Assembly: GCA_004793585.1 (NCBI GenBank)
Contig: SRZB01000035.1
Coordinates: 1 to 34,414, forward strand
Direction of reading: 5' to 3'
Source: Hominisplanchenecus murintestinalis
GTDB lineage: Bacteria; Bacillota; Clostridia; Lachnospirales; Lachnospiraceae
Length of the DNA: 34,414 nt
The translations under genes were made by a program, and so were the position numbers. Under the pieces are notes generated by a model that saw only the letters and a list, made by a program, of their open reading frames with translations, did no database searches and had not been told where the DNA came from. Shown piece by piece: positions 16,962 through 24,465 of this stretch. The first letter of the stretch is position 1. Each line of letters starts with the position of its first letter.

Positions 16962-17793
16962 GAAGAAAATAACAAATGAGTGGAAACGTCATAGAGTGCA
17001 GATTCTATGGGCGCTGCTGACGAACAGCTATTTGATAGGATTTGTCCAGGGGAAGATTTACAAAGGAAAACTGAAAAACCTGTGTGTTCCGGGGCTGAAC
17101 TGCTATTCGTGCCCCGGTGCGGCAGGGACATGCCCGATTGGGGCGATGCAGGCGGTTATCGGAAACTGGAATTTTAAATTTGCATTTTATGCGGCGGGCT
17201 TTTTGGTGTTTGTCGGCGCACTGATGGGAAGGTTTGTCTGCGGGTGGCTCTGTCCGTTCGGGCTGATTCAGGATTTGTTATACAAAATACCTTTTCCCCG
17301 AAAGCTTCGCACATTTAAAGGGGACAGGCTTTTGCGCAAGCTCAAATATGTAGTGCTGCTGTTTTTTGTAATCCTGCTTCCTATGTTTCTTGTAGATGTT
17401 CTAGGGCAGGGAGCGCCGTACTTTTGCAAACTGATTTGTCCCGTTGGGACGCTGGAGGGCGGCATTCCGCTGGTTTTGCTGAATAAATCCATGCACGGTG
17501 CCTTGGGATGGCTGTATGCCTGGAAAAACGTGCTGCTTCTTTTTACAGTTTTCCTGTCTATTCTGATTTATCGGCCATTCTGCAAATACATATGCCCGCT
17601 TGGAGCTGTTTACTCCGTGTTTAACCCTATTTCGGTGTTCCGCTACCGGATAGACAGAGAAAAATGTGTGGGCTGCGGCGCCTGTGCGAAAGTCTGCAAG
17701 ATGCAGGTAAATCCGGCGGAAAATCCAAATCATCCGGAATGTATACGCTGCGGACAGTGTAAGAAGGCTTGTCCGAAGCAGTGTATCCATTAA
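16948..17793 (+). CDS. NapH-like polytopic 4Fe-4S (polyferredoxin) membrane protein
   Basis: About 281 residues. No ATG opens the frame; TTG at 16948 or 16954, with GGAG at 16940-16943, is the likely start. The N-terminus has a Cys cluster (NCYSCPGAAGTCPIGA); membrane helices alternate with CGWLCPFGLIQD and CKYICPLGAVYS motifs typical of NapH/NosR/RdxA-type proteins. The C-terminus has two ferredoxin 4Fe-4S sets (CVGCGACAKVCK and CIRCGQCKKACPKQC). Such proteins move electrons across or within the membrane. Coupling to TlpA-like and CXXC proteins suggests it feeds reducing power to an outside thiol system. The coding frame stops 60 bp before the convergent 17854 gene. Confidence 0.9.
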   Translation: MELGKKKITNEWKRHRVQILWALLTNSYLIGFVQGKIYKGKLKNLCVPGLNCYSCPGAAGTCPIGAMQAVIGNWNFKFAFYAAGFLVFVGALMGRFVCGWLCPFGLIQDLLYKIPFPRKLRTFKGDRLLRKLKYVVLLFFVILLPMFLVDVLGQGAPYFCKLICPVGTLEGGIPLVLLNKSMHGALGWLYAWKNVLLLFTVFLSILIYRPFCKYICPLGAVYSVFNPISVFRYRIDREKCVGCGACAKVCKMQVNPAENPNHPECIRCGQCKKACPKQCIH

Positions 17794-17798
17794 ATTTA

Positions 17799-17840
17799 AA
17801 ACAGAAATAAACAGTGGATGGAAAATCACTCCATCCACTG
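17799..17840 (-). terminator. Terminator of the minus-strand amphipathic-helix gene
   Basis: Perfect 11-bp stem CAGTGGATGGA/TCCATCCACTG (17812-17822 with 17830-17840) and a 7-nt loop. Read on the minus strand it is followed by TTTATTTCTGTTTT, so it ends transcripts from the gene whose stop is at 17854. On the plus strand no T-run follows. Confidence 0.8.
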
Positions 17841-17853
17841 CCTGCATTCAAGG

Positions 17854-18279
17854 CTATTTATTTTTGTTTACGTTCTCCTTTACCCGGTCTACGGTTTCGG
17901 ATACGGCGTCAGCAACAGCCTGTGCTGCGTCTTTTGCCCCGTCTTTTATATCTTCAGCAGTATCTTCCAGGGTATCTTTTGCATTTTCAACAGCATCTGC
18001 GGCTGCGTCTGTTATATCTTTTGCGGCATCTACAGCGGCATTTTTTACATTTTTTGCTGCGTCTTTTACTGTCTCAGCTGCTTCTTTTGGAATCGTAACA
18101 TATTCTCTGGAAGCAGTAACTTCTTCTTCGTCAAAATCATCATCCAGTTCATCCTGAAAATCATCGAAATCATCATCCCAGGATTCTTCTTTTTTGCATT
18201 TATTCAAATATGCCAGTCCACAGCCGACTGCCGCGCCGATGATTGCGGCGCATATGAGTTTTCCATGACGTTTTGCCAT
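17854..18279 (-). CDS. YtxH-like membrane-anchored amphipathic-helix protein
   Basis: 141 residues. A short N-terminal membrane helix (about 7-26, with a small-residue run) is followed by a very acidic stretch (about 31-54, mostly Asp and Glu) and then one long amphipathic helix (about 64-137) built of 11-residue-like repeats of the kind KDAAKNVKNAA and ADAVENAKDTL, resembling apolipoprotein/LEA-type sequence. GAAAGGAG precedes the ATG. The general stress protein family YtxH has this layout; no enzyme motif is present. The neighbouring azl genes are on the same strand, but a 69-bp gap separates them. Confidence 0.65.
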   Translation of the reverse strand: MAKRHGKLICAAIIGAAVGCGLAYLNKCKKEESWDDDFDDFQDELDDDFDEEEVTASREYVTIPKEAAETVKDAAKNVKNAAVDAAKDITDAAADAVENAKDTLEDTAEDIKDGAKDAAQAVADAVSETVDRVKENVNKNK

Positions 18280-18348
18280 AATTTGACTCCTTTCAAATGG
18301 GATAGGACTATTGTAATACTTTTTGGGTAAAAAGAAAAGGGGAAAAAT

Positions 18349-18681
18349 TTAAAAAACGCACTGAACCAAAAACATATAAAACAGCGTGCCTCCTCCGATA
18401 CTAAGCAGCGTGTTCCGTTTCCAAAGATGTACGGCAACGATAGCCACTGCAGCCAGAAGTTCGGGCAGGCCGAAAGGCGCGGTGAGCGGAGAAACATCTT
18501 TTAGGCAGTAGACCACCAGCATACCGATAATCGCATAAGGAAGTACTTTTCCAAGATAGAGTATGTAAGCAGGCGTTTTTTTATTCCCCGGAAATAGAAG
18601 GAAGGGAAGGACACGGATAAAAAATGTGATAGCTGCCATAATAAAAATCATAATTAGAGCTTGTGAATCAGGAATCCGCAT
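18349..18681 (-). CDS. azlD: AzlD-family branched-chain amino acid exporter small subunit
   Basis: 110 residues with four hydrophobic helices (about 8-28, 40-60, 70-85, 93-108) and the family's ITFFIRVLPFLLF opening and RNTLLSIGGGT loop. AzlD works with AzlC as a two-part exporter of branched-chain amino acids and analogues in the inner membrane. Its start lies 14 bases inside the end of azlC, so it is translationally coupled to it. Confidence 0.9.
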   Translation of the reverse strand: MRIPDSQALIMIFIMAAITFFIRVLPFLLFPGNKKTPAYILYLGKVLPYAIIGMLVVYCLKDVSPLTAPFGLPELLAAVAIVAVHLWKRNTLLSIGGGTLFYMFLVQCVF

Positions 18682-19372
18682 GTTTTTCTTCCTCCTTATC
18701 CAGTGTTTTTCTGAAAATACTTAAGATTGCCAGGATGGACAGCATCGCCGGGACAATAAAATTGTCTGCGCCAAAGAAAATAAGGCACAAAATGGAACAG
18801 CCGACGCCAATAAGGGCCGGGCGGTGTTCCCTGGTATCCAGCCACTGATTAACAAAAAGCACAAGAAACAGGGCGGTCATGACAAAATCCACGCCCTTCG
18901 TATTGAACTTTACCAGCGAGCCGAACAGGGCGCCAAGCGTACAGCCGCAAATCCAGTAAGAGTGATCTAAAAGGGAAATAAAAAAGTAAAACCATCCCGC
19001 ATCCACGCCTTCCGGAGGTTCGCTGGTGGCTATAAGCGAGTAGGTTTCGTCTGTCAGCTCATAAATCATCATCCATTTTTTCTTTCCCACGTTTTTGTAT
19101 TTTACAATCAGGGAAAGTCCGTAAAATAGATGGCGTATCTGTATCATGACCGTCATGATAGCGGTTGTAATGAAAGAAGCTCCGGCTGCCAGTAAATCAA
19201 TGGCTACATACTGCATGGAGCCGGCATAAATGATAATGGACATAAAAGCGGCCCACAGAAAAGAAAAGCCTTTGCTTGCAAGAAGGATTCCAAATCCAAG
19301 GCCCAAAAACAGATAGCCTGCCATGACGGGAAGCGTCAATGGAAAAGCGGCTTTTAGTGCTTTGCGTTTCAT
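18668..19372 (-). CDS. azlC: AzlC-family branched-chain amino acid exporter large subunit
   Basis: 234 residues from the ATG at 19372 (AAAGGAGA nine bases upstream). The AAFPLTLPVMAGYLFLGLGFG opening, YAGSMQYVAIDLL segment and RHLFYGLSL motif are the AzlC signatures; about seven membrane helices are visible. With azlD it exports branched-chain amino acids. The gene begins 43 bp after the stop of the YdcF-like gene on the same strand, so a transcript from the promoter at 20039-20068 probably covers all three. No local regulator (for example AzlB) is present. Confidence 0.92.
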   Translation of the reverse strand: MKRKALKAAFPLTLPVMAGYLFLGLGFGILLASKGFSFLWAAFMSIIIYAGSMQYVAIDLLAAGASFITTAIMTVMIQIRHLFYGLSLIVKYKNVGKKKWMMIYELTDETYSLIATSEPPEGVDAGWFYFFISLLDHSYWICGCTLGALFGSLVKFNTKGVDFVMTALFLVLFVNQWLDTREHRPALIGVGCSILCLIFFGADNFIVPAMLSILAILSIFRKTLDKEEEKHADS

Positions 19373-19415
19373 AAACGAGTTCTCCTTTGGTAAAATCCGG
19401 TGTACAGACCGTGCC

Positions 19416-20021
19416 TTAAAGTATAGCACCGTTCAGATGGTTTTTCAAGATGTCGTGGAACTGGCTTCCGCACCGTTCCACTTCTCCCAGAACCAGGTCG
19501 ATTTTTACCGGGTCATCCTGCCAGTTTTCTCTGGAAATGCCTCTGGTCACGGCAGGACAGACCAGAAACCGCGTTTCCGGGTAGAGCAGTTGGAAATAAA
19601 GGAGACACCGCTTGGCATGGTAAGCCTGGCAGGAAATAATGGCAGTCCGAACAGAAATGCCCAGTTCGTCCGTCATTTTTTTCGAATAGATAGCATTCTC
19701 ATAAGTATAAGAAGCCTGCTTTTCCTGTAAAATGGCTTCGGGAGGAACCTGGTTTTCCAGAAGGATATCCGAGAGGAATTCACATTCTGCCGCATAGGAA
19801 TTTTTACGGTAGCGTGCGGGGGATTTTACCCCGGAAAAATATCCGTCTGTGATACTGTATTTTCCGGACACCAGAATCAATGGGGCATAGCCCTTGTGAT
19901 AGAGCTTTGCTGCATTCTCAGCAATTTCCCCGTAGCCGCCGCCGGGGACAAAAATAATATCCGCATTCTCCGGTACATTTTCGGTAAAGATAAAATCTGT
20001 CAGATAGTCATAAAATAGCAT
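19416..20021 (-). CDS. YdcF/ElyC-like DUF218 domain protein
   Basis: 201 residues from the ATG at 20021 with GAGGTG six bases upstream. Core marks are the strand-turn ADIIFVPGGGYGEIAENAAKL, ILVSGKYS, SYTYENAIYSKK (the E-N acid-Asn pattern) and TAIISCQAYHAKRCLLYFQ. This fits the DUF218 family, which binds nucleotides such as S-adenosylmethionine in YdcF or acts in envelope biogenesis in ElyC. The protein lacks membrane helices. First gene of the minus-strand unit with azlC and azlD. The exact role is not known. Confidence 0.82.
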   Translation of the reverse strand: MLFYDYLTDFIFTENVPENADIIFVPGGGYGEIAENAAKLYHKGYAPLILVSGKYSITDGYFSGVKSPARYRKNSYAAECEFLSDILLENQVPPEAILQEKQASYTYENAIYSKKMTDELGISVRTAIISCQAYHAKRCLLYFQLLYPETRFLVCPAVTRGISRENWQDDPVKIDLVLGEVERCGSQFHDILKNHLNGAIL

Positions 20022-20038
20022 AAGTTCACCTCTGCTAC

Positions 20039-20068
20039 AGTATAACACATTCAGTTGTAATTGTACAA
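20039..20068 (-). promoter_or_regulatory. Sigma-A promoter of the YdcF-azlCD unit
   Basis: On the minus strand TTGTAC (20068-20063), 18 bp, TATACT (20044-20039) with TGT before it (extended -10). It overlaps the opposite-facing promoter at 20055-20083; the shared region includes the palindrome TTGTACAA (20061-20068). Confidence 0.6.
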
Positions 20069-20083
20069 AAATCGTGTTATTCT
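20055..20083 (+). promoter_or_regulatory. Sigma-A promoter of the HAD phosphatase operon
   Basis: TTGTAA (20055-20060), 17 bp, TATTCT (20078-20083) with TGT before it. The leader to the ATG at 20176 is about 85 nt. It shares 14 bp with the divergent promoter, so polymerase cannot occupy both at once. Confidence 0.55.
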
Positions 20084-20175
20084 AGTTCAGGAGAAAAAAG
20101 GGGCAGGTTTCCCAGCGTCTGGTACAGGCTTGGCAGAGCCGTTATGTGAGAATGAAAGGAATGGAGAATGCGTGT

Positions 20176-20862
20176 ATGTATAAAGCAGGGATTTTTGACT
20201 TAGACGGGACATTGGCGGATACGGTGGACTCTATGGCATATTCAGCAAACCTGGCGCTTCGTGAACTGGGGCTTTTGGAGCAGCCGGCGGAGCGTTTCAA
20301 AACCTTTGCGGGGGATGGCGCAGAAGAGTTAATCAGGCGCTGTCTGAGAGCCGGAGGAGATGAAACATGCAGCAAATTTGAGGAAATGCAGCGGCTGTAC
20401 CGGAGATATTTTGGCGAGAACTGTATGTATCATGTACAGCTTTATGACGGAATCCTTCATCTTCTGGAAACGATGAAGCAGAAGGGAATGAAGCTCGCCG
20501 TGCTTTCCAATAAGCCCAATGCCCAGGCGGTGGATGTTGTAGAGAAGCTTTTTGGAAAGGGACATTTTGATTATGTACAGGGGCAGACAGAAGAGATTCC
20601 CAGAAAGCCAAGCCCTGTAGGGGCATTGCATATTGCAGAATACTTTGGCGTGGAAAGGTCAGAATGTCTTTATATAGGAGATACGGACACGGATATGCAG
20701 ACCGGAACAGCAGCAGGGATGTTTACAATCGGCGTGCTGTGGGGATTCCGAAGCAGAGAAGAGCTTGAGGAAAACCGCGCAGATTGGATTGCGGGGCATC
20801 CTTCGGAGATAGAGAGTTTTCTAAGGCGGCGCTGCAAATGCGTCGGGAAGGGGGAAGTATGA
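20176..20862 (+). CDS. HAD-family phosphatase, phosphoglycolate phosphatase-like
   Basis: 228 residues from the ATG at 20176 (GGAG nine bases upstream; ATGs at 20146 and 20161 are possible but worse). The haloacid-dehalogenase motifs are present: IFDLDGTLADT (Asp8, Asp10), VLSNKPN (motif II), RKPSP with the motif III Lys, and YIGDTDTDMQTG (motif IV). A helical cap sits between motifs I and II, as in Gph/PGPase-like enzymes. Substrate is likely a small phosphate ester such as 2-phosphoglycolate. Its TGA overlaps the next gene's ATG (ATGA), so the two phosphatases are coupled. Confidence 0.9.
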   Translation: MYKAGIFDLDGTLADTVDSMAYSANLALRELGLLEQPAERFKTFAGDGAEELIRRCLRAGGDETCSKFEEMQRLYRRYFGENCMYHVQLYDGILHLLETMKQKGMKLAVLSNKPNAQAVDVVEKLFGKGHFDYVQGQTEEIPRKPSPVGALHIAEYFGVERSECLYIGDTDTDMQTGTAAGMFTIGVLWGFRSREELEENRADWIAGHPSEIESFLRRRCKCVGKGEV

Positions 20863-21647
20863 TAAAACTGATTGCATCGGATATTGACGGGACGCTGTTG
20901 GAAGAAGGAACAGATGGAATAAACCCGGAGATTTTTACCGTGATTAGAGAGCTGAAGAAAAAAGGCATTGTTTTTGCGGCGGCAAGCGGACGGGAATATG
21001 CCAGTCTGAGAAGGCTGTTTCAGCCGGTGAAGGACGATATTTATTTTATTGCAGACAATGGAGCGAGCGTTATGTATAGCGGAGAAGAAATTTATGCCAC
21101 GCTTATGGACAGGGGACTTCTGGAGGAAGTGGTGAAGAAAGTCAGGACGCTTCCGGGCTGCTACAGCGTCATATCCACCCGAAAGGGGGAATGCTATTTA
21201 GAACAGGAAAGTGAAGAACTGGATGATTTTCTGATAAATGGCTATCATTATGATGTACATCATGTAGACGATGTGCTGAAAGCCCCGATTGAGATTATCA
21301 AATGTGCGGTTTACAAAAAGCATGGTATCCAGGAGCTTGCGCCGGAATTTCTTGAGAAGTATAAGAACAGGCTGAATGTGGCGATTGCAGGAGATATTTG
21401 GCTGGATTTTATGAACCTGGAATCAGACAAAGGAAATGCTTTGAAAAAACTTCAGGAGAAACTTCATATTCTGCCGGAAGAGACGATGGCGTTTGGAGAC
21501 AATATGAACGATATCGGTATGCTGCGTGCAGCGGGAGAGAGCTACGCGGTGGAAAATGCGGCCCAGGCTGTGAAAGAAACGGCAAGGTATACTGCCGGGA
21601 AGCATACAGAGGACGGCGTGCTGAACGTATTGAGAAAATTGTTGTAA
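20859..21647 (+). CDS. Cof-type HAD phosphatase
   Basis: 262 residues from the ATG at 20859 (GAAGGGGGAAG upstream). Motif I SDIDGTLLEEG (Asp8, Asp10), AASGREYASL (motif II), a large alpha/beta cap, DKGNALKKL with motif III Lys, and AFGDNMNDIGML (motif IV) define the Cof/YbiV group, which dephosphorylates sugar phosphates, flavin precursors or pyridoxal phosphate. The exact substrate is not apparent. The frame continues to a small conserved gene 26 bases downstream. Confidence 0.92.
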   Translation: MIKLIASDIDGTLLEEGTDGINPEIFTVIRELKKKGIVFAAASGREYASLRRLFQPVKDDIYFIADNGASVMYSGEEIYATLMDRGLLEEVVKKVRTLPGCYSVISTRKGECYLEQESEELDDFLINGYHYDVHHVDDVLKAPIEIIKCAVYKKHGIQELAPEFLEKYKNRLNVAIAGDIWLDFMNLESDKGNALKKLQEKLHILPEETMAFGDNMNDIGMLRAAGESYAVENAAQAVKETARYTAGKHTEDGVLNVLRKLL

Positions 21648-21673
21648 GATTTTACATGACGGGAGGAAAAGGG

Positions 21674-21931
21674 ATGTTTAGCAAAGAATGTGTGGAAACT
21701 TTTTTAAAGAATCAGCTTCAGCTTTTTGATGAAAAAGTAGTAGAGAATGAGAAGGAAGCAGAAGAATTTTTGGAGGATAACCTGGCAGTTGTATTGAATT
21801 CGCTGAAAGAAGTACGTGAGTATTTTGAGGAGAGCGGTATGGACGTGTCCGGATTATCAAAGAAAGAATTGGAAGAAACCTCGGAAGTGTTTAAGCTGCC
21901 GAGCGGAAAATATCTGGTGGTGGAAGCGTAG
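21674..21931 (+). CDS. Small conserved hypothetical protein
   Basis: 85 residues; GGAGG (21662-21666) precedes the ATG at 21674. It is acidic, helical in its first 55 residues (MFSKECVETFLKNQ, then a run of Glu), with SGLSKKELEETSEVFKLPSGKYLVVEA at the end, the last part probably two beta strands. I do not recognise a family; similar short proteins occur in Lachnospiraceae, but no function can be assigned. It is in the HAD operon and its last codons form the left arm of a terminator. Confidence 0.7.
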   Translation: MFSKECVETFLKNQLQLFDEKVVENEKEAEEFLEDNLAVVLNSLKEVREYFEESGMDVSGLSKKELEETSEVFKLPSGKYLVVEA

Positions 21932-21947
21932 CTTCCGCCGCCTTTTT
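21916..21947 (+). terminator. Intrinsic terminator of the HAD operon
   Basis: GGTGGTGGAAGC (21916-21927) pairs with GCTTCCGCCGCC (21931-21942), twelve pairs with two G-U and a 3-nt loop, then T5 (21943-21947). The left arm and loop include the last codons and stop of the 21674 gene. Confidence 0.85.
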
Positions 21948-21958
21948 CGTAACAGTGT

Positions 21959-22678
21959 TTACAGCGCCGCGCAGTACTGTGCGATACCCGCGAGAATCAG
22001 CAGATGCGCAGGGTAAAACAGATAGAAGAGATATTTCATGGACAGTCCGCGTTTTCCATTGTAAGCCAGGATGGGAAGAAAGGCGATAGGGGCTGTCGTC
22101 TCCCAGCTAAAAGCCAGCGCTCCGGCAATACACTGCATTTTTCTGTCATAGCGAAGAAAATATAGGAGTTCAATCAGAAAAACACCTTTATATCCGTAGT
22201 CTGTCTTAAGGACATAGCCTGCGCCTAGACCGAGAGCGAAAATGAGGCCCTGCAGCCATATGTTTTTGGAGAAATAAGAGGCCGCCATCATCACCAGGAG
22301 CCCAATGAGCAGTGTGAAAAATACGTTTTGGGCGCGGAAATCCACAGCATTTCCCCGAACCGCCCAATCAAATGGAATTTCGGAAATGAAGGCAAAAACC
22401 AGAAGCCGTAAGGCATACTTTTTGGAATCTTTCGTATGTAAAAATCCCTCAACTAAAAGAAAACAAAAGATAGGAAACGCCGGACGTCCGATTAGGCGCA
22501 GAACTCTGTCAACGGCACGGATTTTGTCAAAAAGGGCGGCGTCATTTTTGACCCAGGCAGAAGCAAGGAGTCCGCGTTCTAAGACAGCGGCTCCGATATG
22601 GTCGATCAGCATACTTAGGATTGCGATGATTTTTAACGTGCTGCCTGAGATACCGGAAAACTTTTGTTCAGGTTTCAT
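21959..22678 (-). CDS. TraX-family polytopic membrane protein
   Basis: 239 residues with about seven hydrophobic helices. The opening LKIIAILSMLIDHIGAA, the RPAFPIFCFLLVEGF loop and the RLLVFAFISEIPFDW helix are the TraX/acyltransferase-like signatures. TraX in F plasmid N-acetylates pilin; chromosomal Firmicute members have unknown function and are probably membrane acyltransferases. There are no other conjugation genes here. It has its own promoter (22709-22737) and AAAGGA upstream of the ATG, and is convergent with the HAD operon. Confidence 0.85.
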   Translation of the reverse strand: MKPEQKFSGISGSTLKIIAILSMLIDHIGAAVLERGLLASAWVKNDAALFDKIRAVDRVLRLIGRPAFPIFCFLLVEGFLHTKDSKKYALRLLVFAFISEIPFDWAVRGNAVDFRAQNVFFTLLIGLLVMMAASYFSKNIWLQGLIFALGLGAGYVLKTDYGYKGVFLIELLYFLRYDRKMQCIAGALAFSWETTAPIAFLPILAYNGKRGLSMKYLFYLFYPAHLLILAGIAQYCAAL

Positions 22679-22708
22679 GGATGTAAGTTCCTTTCAATGT
22701 TTACAGCC

Positions 22709-22737
22709 AGTATAACGAAAAGGACTGCGCATGTAAA
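22709..22737 (-). promoter_or_regulatory. Sigma-A promoter of the TraX-like gene
   Basis: On the minus strand TTTACA (22737-22732), 17 bp, TATACT (22714-22709): five of six matches in each box. Confidence 0.7.
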
Positions 22738-22776
22738 GGGGGATACATATTCTTGAGGATGTGGCAGAAGCTGCTC

Positions 22777-22805
22777 TTGTGGAATGGAGTGAAATGTGAT
22801 AAGCT
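22777..22805 (+). promoter_or_regulatory. Possible promoter of argH
   Basis: TTGTGG (22777-22782), 17 bp, TAAGCT (22800-22805). Both boxes are weak. The region from 22806 to 22890 has no other clear motif; no arginine-responsive operator (ARG box) could be picked out by eye. Confidence 0.3.
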
Positions 22806-22890
22806 AAGACTTGAATTTGGAAAAGGAGGCATCCGGGGCGGCGCGCTGTTCCGGAAAAGCGCTAAAATGTGATGAAACGAGGATAAAAAG

Positions 22891-24291
22891 ATGGCACAGT
22901 TATGGGGCGGCCGTTTTACGAAGGAGACGGATCAGCTGGTTTATAATTTTAACGCATCAATTTCATTTGATAAGAAATTTTACAGGCAGGATATTGAGGG
23001 AAGCAGGGCACATGTGACGATGCTGGCAAAGCAGGGAATTCTGACAGAAGAAGAAAAGGAGCAGATTCTGGGAGGGCTTTACAGCATACTCCGGGATGTG
23101 GAGAATGGGACGTTGGAAATTACAGACGCCTATGAGGATATCCACAGCTTTGTGGAGGCAAATCTGATAGACAGGATTGGCGATGCGGGAAAGAAGCTTC
23201 ACACAGGACGGAGCAGGAACGACCAGGTGGCGCTGGATATGAAGCTCTATACGCGGGATGAGGTGAAAGAGCTGGACGGGCTTTTGAAGGAGCTGCTGTC
23301 TACCTTGCTGCATATCATGGAAGAGAACCTGGATACTTATATGCCGGGATTCACGCATCTGCAGAAAGCCCAGCCGATTACCCTGGCGCATCATGCAGGG
23401 GCTTATTTTGAGATGTTTAAGCGGGACAGGCAGAGGCTGGCGGATATTTATAAGCGGATGAATTTCTGTCCTCTTGGTTCCGGAGCGCTGGCCGGTACGA
23501 CGTATCCGTTGGATCGGGAGTATACGGCTGAACTGTTAGGCTTTGACGGCCCGACGCTGAACAGCATGGATTCCGTGGCAGACAGGGATTATCTGATAGA
23601 GCTGCTTTCAGCGCTGTCCACGATCATGATGCATTTGAGCCGGTTTTCGGAGGAAATCATCATCTGGAACAGCAATGAATACCAATTTGTGGAGCTGGAT
23701 GATACTTATAGTACGGGAAGCAGCATTATGCCGCAGAAGAAAAATCCGGATATTGCAGAACTGGTGAGGGGAAAGACGGGGCGTGTGTATGGGGCGCTGA
23801 TGTCCCTGCTTACGACCATGAAAGGGCTGCCTTTGGCATACAATAAGGATATGCAGGAGGATAAGGAGCTGACGTTTGACGCGATCGATACGGTAAAGGG
23901 CTGCATTTCGCTGTTTCATGGAATGATTGCGACGATGAAGGTGAATAAAAAACAGATGGAAAGCAGCGCGAAAAATGGGTTTACCAATGCGACAGATGCC
24001 GCGGATTACCTGGTAAATAAGGGCGTGCCTTTCCGGGACGCACATGGAATCGTGGGACAGCTGGTGCTGCATTGTATCGGAAAAGATATTTCGCTGGACG
24101 ATATGACATTGGAAGAATATAAGTCCATCAGCCCCGTATTTGAGGAAGACATCTATGAAGCTATCAGCATGAAAACCTGTGTGGAGAAGCGTACGACGAT
24201 TGGCGCGCCGGGGGAGGATGCTATGAAGCGGGTAATTGTGCGGAACCAGGCATATCTGGAGAATGAAGGCAGCGGGGAGATGTTTGCGTAG
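22891..24291 (+). CDS. argH: Argininosuccinate lyase
   Basis: 466 residues, usual length. It cleaves argininosuccinate to arginine and fumarate, the last step of arginine biosynthesis. The opening [37 protein letters not shown] (substrate loop), QPITLAHH and the fumarase-superfamily signature [12 protein letters not shown] (276-287) with its catalytic Ser region are all intact. GAGGA precedes the ATG. argG is not in this window, so the pathway is encoded elsewhere. Confidence 0.97.
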   Translation: MAQLWGGRFTKETDQLVYNFNASISFDKKFYRQDIEGSRAHVTMLAKQGILTEEEKEQILGGLYSILRDVENGTLEITDAYEDIHSFVEANLIDRIGDAGKKLHTGRSRNDQVALDMKLYTRDEVKELDGLLKELLSTLLHIMEENLDTYMPGFTHLQKAQPITLAHHAGAYFEMFKRDRQRLADIYKRMNFCPLGSGALAGTTYPLDREYTAELLGFDGPTLNSMDSVADRDYLIELLSALSTIMMHLSRFSEEIIIWNSNEYQFVELDDTYSTGSSIMPQKKNPDIAELVRGKTGRVYGALMSLLTTMKGLPLAYNKDMQEDKELTFDAIDTVKGCISLFHGMIATMKVNKKQMESSAKNGFTNATDAADYLVNKGVPFRDAHGIVGQLVLHCIGKDISLDDMTLEEYKSISPVFEEDIYEAISMKTCVEKRTTIGAPGEDAMKRVIVRNQAYLENEGSGEMFA

Positions 24292-24352
24292 ATTTGTGCA
24301 TAGATTGCATAAAGCTTGTGGAAACGATGATGGAAACCGTAACAAAAACCTC

Positions 24353-24381
24353 TTGATTTTTGCGGGAAAATAGTATAGTAT
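24353..24381 (+). promoter_or_regulatory. Promoter of asd
   Basis: TTGATT (24353-24358), 17 bp, TAGTAT (24376-24381). The 5' leader is about 75 nt and contains a bulged hairpin (24400-24436). Confidence 0.5.
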
Positions 24382-24399
24382 ATTCCAAGAAAAGACAGA

Positions 24400-24436
24400 T
24401 GTGCGCGAAGCGGAGACAAAAATTGCCGCACGCACA
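24400..24436 (+). promoter_or_regulatory. Bulged hairpin in the asd leader
   Basis: TGTGCG (24400-24405) pairs with CGCACA (24431-24436), and GCGG (24410-24413) with CCGC (24426-24429), leaving a CGAA bulge on one side and one A on the other. It is too short for a lysine riboswitch and has no T-run; its role, if any, is unknown. Confidence 0.4.
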
Positions 24437-24465
24437 GGGCAGCAGGATATGAGGAGGATGGAAAA

